Program-made: the position numbers and the translations under genes
The notes under the pieces: generated by a model
Databases searched by the model: none
What the model was told of the DNA's origin: nothing
The model's input: only the letters and a program-made list of their open reading frames with translations
DNA from: Primula veris
Lineage: Eukaryota; Streptophyta; Magnoliopsida; Ericales; Primulaceae
Assembly (NCBI GenBank): GCA_963682055.1
Contig: OY821744.1
Coordinates: 25,706,967 to 25,770,966, forward strand
DNA length: 64,000 nt
Direction of reading: 5' to 3'
Shown here: piece after piece, positions 61,250 to 64,000 of the stretch
Layout: every line of letters starts with the position of its first letter
How positions within the stretch are numbered: the stretch's first letter is position 1

Positions 61250-63893
61250 ATGGTTGATTCAGGCTCAATGAATTTGATGAGTCATTGTGTCTCGAGTGAC
61301 AGTTTCTTGGACAACTTGAAGTTTTTGGACTTTCCCATGGAGAATATCGACGGAGACGTTTACGAAAAAGATGACGAAGAGGAATTAGAAGGGGTTGATT
61401 GGAATGCTAAATTACAATCTGCCCTTGGCCCAATTCCTGTCGATTTCCTCTCTAGATGTTTGAACGAAAATATTGTCAATGGAGGCCCGGACTTGAAGCT
61501 TTACAACTCAGGACCCGTGACTGTGAGTTCACGATAATAGTTACATGTTATTATTGCCAAAGTTGGATTTTGACTGACTTTTCATAGAGTTACAAGGTTC
61601 TAAAACTGTGGAATTTTTAGTTATGCTTATTACGTTAGGGGAGTTAATAGCGGGTACTGCATTATCATCTTAGATGGATGTCTAGTTCTCGGTTGGAGAA
61701 TAATATAATTGTGTTGGATGAATAATTGTAGGGAGGAGAGTTAGGTCGTTTTATTGGATATAATTGTTTTGTTGGATACAACAAAAAAAAGGAAAGGCTT
61801 TTCAATCTCTCTTTTTCCGGTGTTTTAGTTTTGGAGGTGTTAGGAATTTTTTGCCCATGACTGTTTATTCGTGTGGGCGTGGTTAGGATCAGAATTAATG
61901 ATTTTTTTCACTTATTCTGAAAAGAAATATTTGCATCCCTTATAGGGATACTTTGTTGAAGTGGTATACTTTCGTGAAGATTTATTGTCTGTATCATTGC
62001 CCTGTGAATTGGCTTTCACTTGTCTAAGAAATTATAAATGCGTCTTTGTTTCAGGTTAAGTAAGATTCTTCGTGGGTTATGACTTATATGTAAGCTGGAC
62101 ATGGGAAAGCTTACTATAAGATTAGTTGGTTGTTGTTAGGTTCCAACGGACTTGATTGCATATCAAATAACTTCTAAGTTGCCTTTTTGTCCAACGAAAA
62201 GCATTGTTTGCTAGTTCCAGTGCCTCCTTGTATTAGTTTACTATCGTCACGAGAGACTTCTGCTCTTGTTCTGTTTATTTAAAGTTTTATCGGCAAGGCA
62301 GGACAATGGAGGCTCATTCGGTTATAGATGTTCTCTTTGTATGAATACTGTCATAAAATTGGAAAGCCAGTTGAGAATTTTAATATTTTATAGCGGGAGT
62401 GAGCTGTCTTTCGGAAAGAGAGAGCGAGGGGTTTGCTGTTTTGGTTCTCTTCTTATTTGCTTTATGGGAACGCTCAAAGGAAAAGGTTAGATAGGTTGGG
62501 TCTTTTTCCCTTTGGTGATGGCGAGTTTATGCTTTATATGGTACTATATAAGCCTTAATGAACGATATAGGTTGGTCTTTTTCCTTTTAGTGATGGTGAG
62601 TTTATGCTTTGTATGGTATTATATAAGCCTTATTGATCGATAGGTTGGTCTTTTTCCCTTTGGGGCGAGCTTATGCTTTGTATGGTAAATTTGGAGATCT
62701 TATTTCGAGGATATGTAATTGCGGATGAAGTTCCGCACAGGAAAATAATGACTTATGCTGCCCTGGGAGAATTTTCTTCGGAGTTTCTTATCCATCGATC
62801 TTAGTATTTTAGCTTGCAATTGGATTTCAGAAAACAGTTCTTCTGGCAAAGGTTAAGAGCAAGGCTTCCAACTTTTGTATAATGGTATTGAGTAACATCT
62901 AGACCTAAACTAGCTGTTTTATTGAGAAGAGTTATTGAAAAGGATTTTATTTTGAATTTGCTAAAAGGCTAGTCATCAGACATGCATGGAAAAAATTGAG
63001 AGTTGATGTTATAAATTCCAAAATGCTCCTATTTAATTGATCTCATGTTTTGTGACAGCTTCTTCTAATCTATGGGAAACTGAAATTATCTTCAAGCAAG
63101 TTCTTCCTTTGTGTATTATTTCCTTAAGAATCCCAGTATGACCTCTTTTACATATAGGAATTGCATGTTAAATTTTGTTTTGGGCTTTTAAGTTTTCTGA
63201 TGGCATTTTGAAAAATTGTTTCGATGTTTTCAGGACGTGGGTGGATCTAAACTAACAAAACCATCAAATCTCATTCAAGATCCCTCCACCATGAACAAAT
63301 CTGAACGGGTTCAACCCCTCAGCCCAATATCAGTTCTTGAAGATAACAACTCACGGATGTTAGCAACCCACGTCCCTAGGCGGGCTCGCACCAAGCGCTC
63401 ACGTCCTTGTGGTAATAAAGTATGGACTTGTACTGTGCTTGAAAGAGACTTTATTAAGAAGAAGCGAAAAATACCAGAGAAAAAGACTATTACTAGTTTG
63501 GGGACCCCGAAGAGATGCTCTCATTGCCAGGTCACTCAAACACCACAATGGCGTGAGGGTCCAATGGGCCCGAAGACCCTTTGCAATGCTTGCGGGGTCC
63601 GATACAGATCGGGACGTCTATTTCCAGAGTATCGACCAATGGCAAGTCCAGGATTTGTACCATCTTTGCACTCGAACTCGCACAGGAAAGTTCTTGAGAT
63701 GAGGAACAAAGGTGGTAACATGAATCTAGCCTTCACTGGTGCTGGTACAAACAGTGCTACTGTTCCTCCAAAGCGTCGTGTTAAAAAAGAGCCTTCTGTT
63801 TACGAGAGAGAGAATTCACCTCCCCCCGAATTTATTCCAATGAGTGACTATTTGCTCGATTGCGTTCTAGGGAGTGAAGTTTTCAATTACTAG
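61250..63893 (+). CDS. GATA zinc-finger transcription factor, two coding exons
   Basis: Exons 61250-61522 and 63234-63893 join in phase 0 to 310 residues. The N-terminal exon encodes an acidic region ([21 protein letters not shown]) typical of the plant GATA subfamily that includes Arabidopsis GATA5-7 and GATA12/13. The second exon carries a basic stretch ([11 protein letters not shown]) and a single C-X2-C-X18-C-X2-C finger (CSHCQ..CNACG) followed by [18 protein letters not shown], the conserved basic tail. The C terminus ([13 protein letters not shown]) is also subfamily-like. Such factors act in the nucleus on GATA motifs. The exact orthologue (GATA13 or a sister gene) cannot be fixed by eye. 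Confidence 0.92.
61523..63233 (+). other. Coding intron of the GATA gene
   Basis: A 1.7-kb intron (GTGAGT donor, TTTCAG acceptor). It contains a three-copy tandem repeat at 62491-62690. A short frame at 62266-62490 is not supported as an exon. Confidence 0.75.
62491..62690 (+). repeat. Tandem repeat in the GATA intron, unit about 75 bp
   Basis: Copies start at 62491, 62567 and 62640 with ATAGGTTGG, each followed by TCTTTTTCC, GAGTTTATGCTT (or GAGCTTATGCTT) and ATGGTA. The first two continue through CTATATAAGCCTT or TTATATAAGCCTT. The third copy is incomplete. Confidence 0.85.
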
Positions 63894-64000
63894 AGTTTCT
63901 CAGGTAGTTTATTTGTCGTTTCAAGCTTCCGATTAGAAGATTTTGTAAAATATGAAATATTAGGGTTTGTAGGGTAGTGTTTATGTGATCGTTCTGTTCG
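63894..64000 (+). other. Start of the GATA gene 3' UTR, cut by window end
   Basis: Non-coding sequence directly downstream of the stop codon. Confidence 0.6.

Noticed and set aside
63409..63702. 97-residue + strand frame within the GATA exon
   Set aside because: An out-of-frame shadow of the zinc-finger coding sequence.

Overview
This window looks like nuclear chromosomal DNA of a eudicot plant. It is strongly AT-rich. It holds five widely spaced genes, all on the + strand, each broken by GT..AG introns, and the intergenic space is filled with plant transposable elements. The gene order is NCRK-like receptor kinase, CNGC15-like cyclic-nucleotide-gated channel, Golgi-type double glycosyltransferase, UXT-like nucleotide-sugar transporter, GATA zinc-finger factor. 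From memory, the Arabidopsis loci for NCRK, CNGC15, UXT1 and GATA13 lie in the same order within about 100 gene numbers on chromosome 2 (AT2G28250 to AT2G28340), so this appears to be a conserved syntenic block expanded by repeats. The species cannot be fixed from the sequence alone.

Layout. 1-5812: intergenic and probable NCRK 5' region, with two Stowaway-like MITEs and a diverged tandem duplication. 5813-11690: NCRK-like kinase, nine coding exons. 11691-16462: intergenic, with a Tourist-like MITE and a foldback element. 16463-21819: CNGC15-like channel, eight coding exons. 22040-29789: a Mutator-like element (MULE) bounded by a perfect 9-bp target duplication. It contains a second terminal-inverted-repeat (TIR) pair that encloses a decayed MuDR transposase (- strand) and a decayed plant-mobile-domain (MAIN-like) gene (+ strand). 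29799-39000: TE-dense block with a MULE-MITE sharing TIRs with the large MULE, a 2.85-kb MULE-like element carrying a GC-rich possible gene fragment, and a foldback region with a 21-bp minisatellite core. 42601-47056: glycosyltransferase. 51754-56506: UXT-like transporter. 61250-63893: GATA factor, running almost to the window end.

The five host genes do not form an operon. The glycosyltransferase and the UXT-like transporter both fit secretory-pathway glycan synthesis, but their adjacency is inherited synteny rather than evidence of a joint pathway. The least ordinary part is the nested MULE with its MAIN-like cargo and the surrounding TIR elements. I saw no prokaryote-style system, CRISPR array, rRNA or intact tRNA gene.
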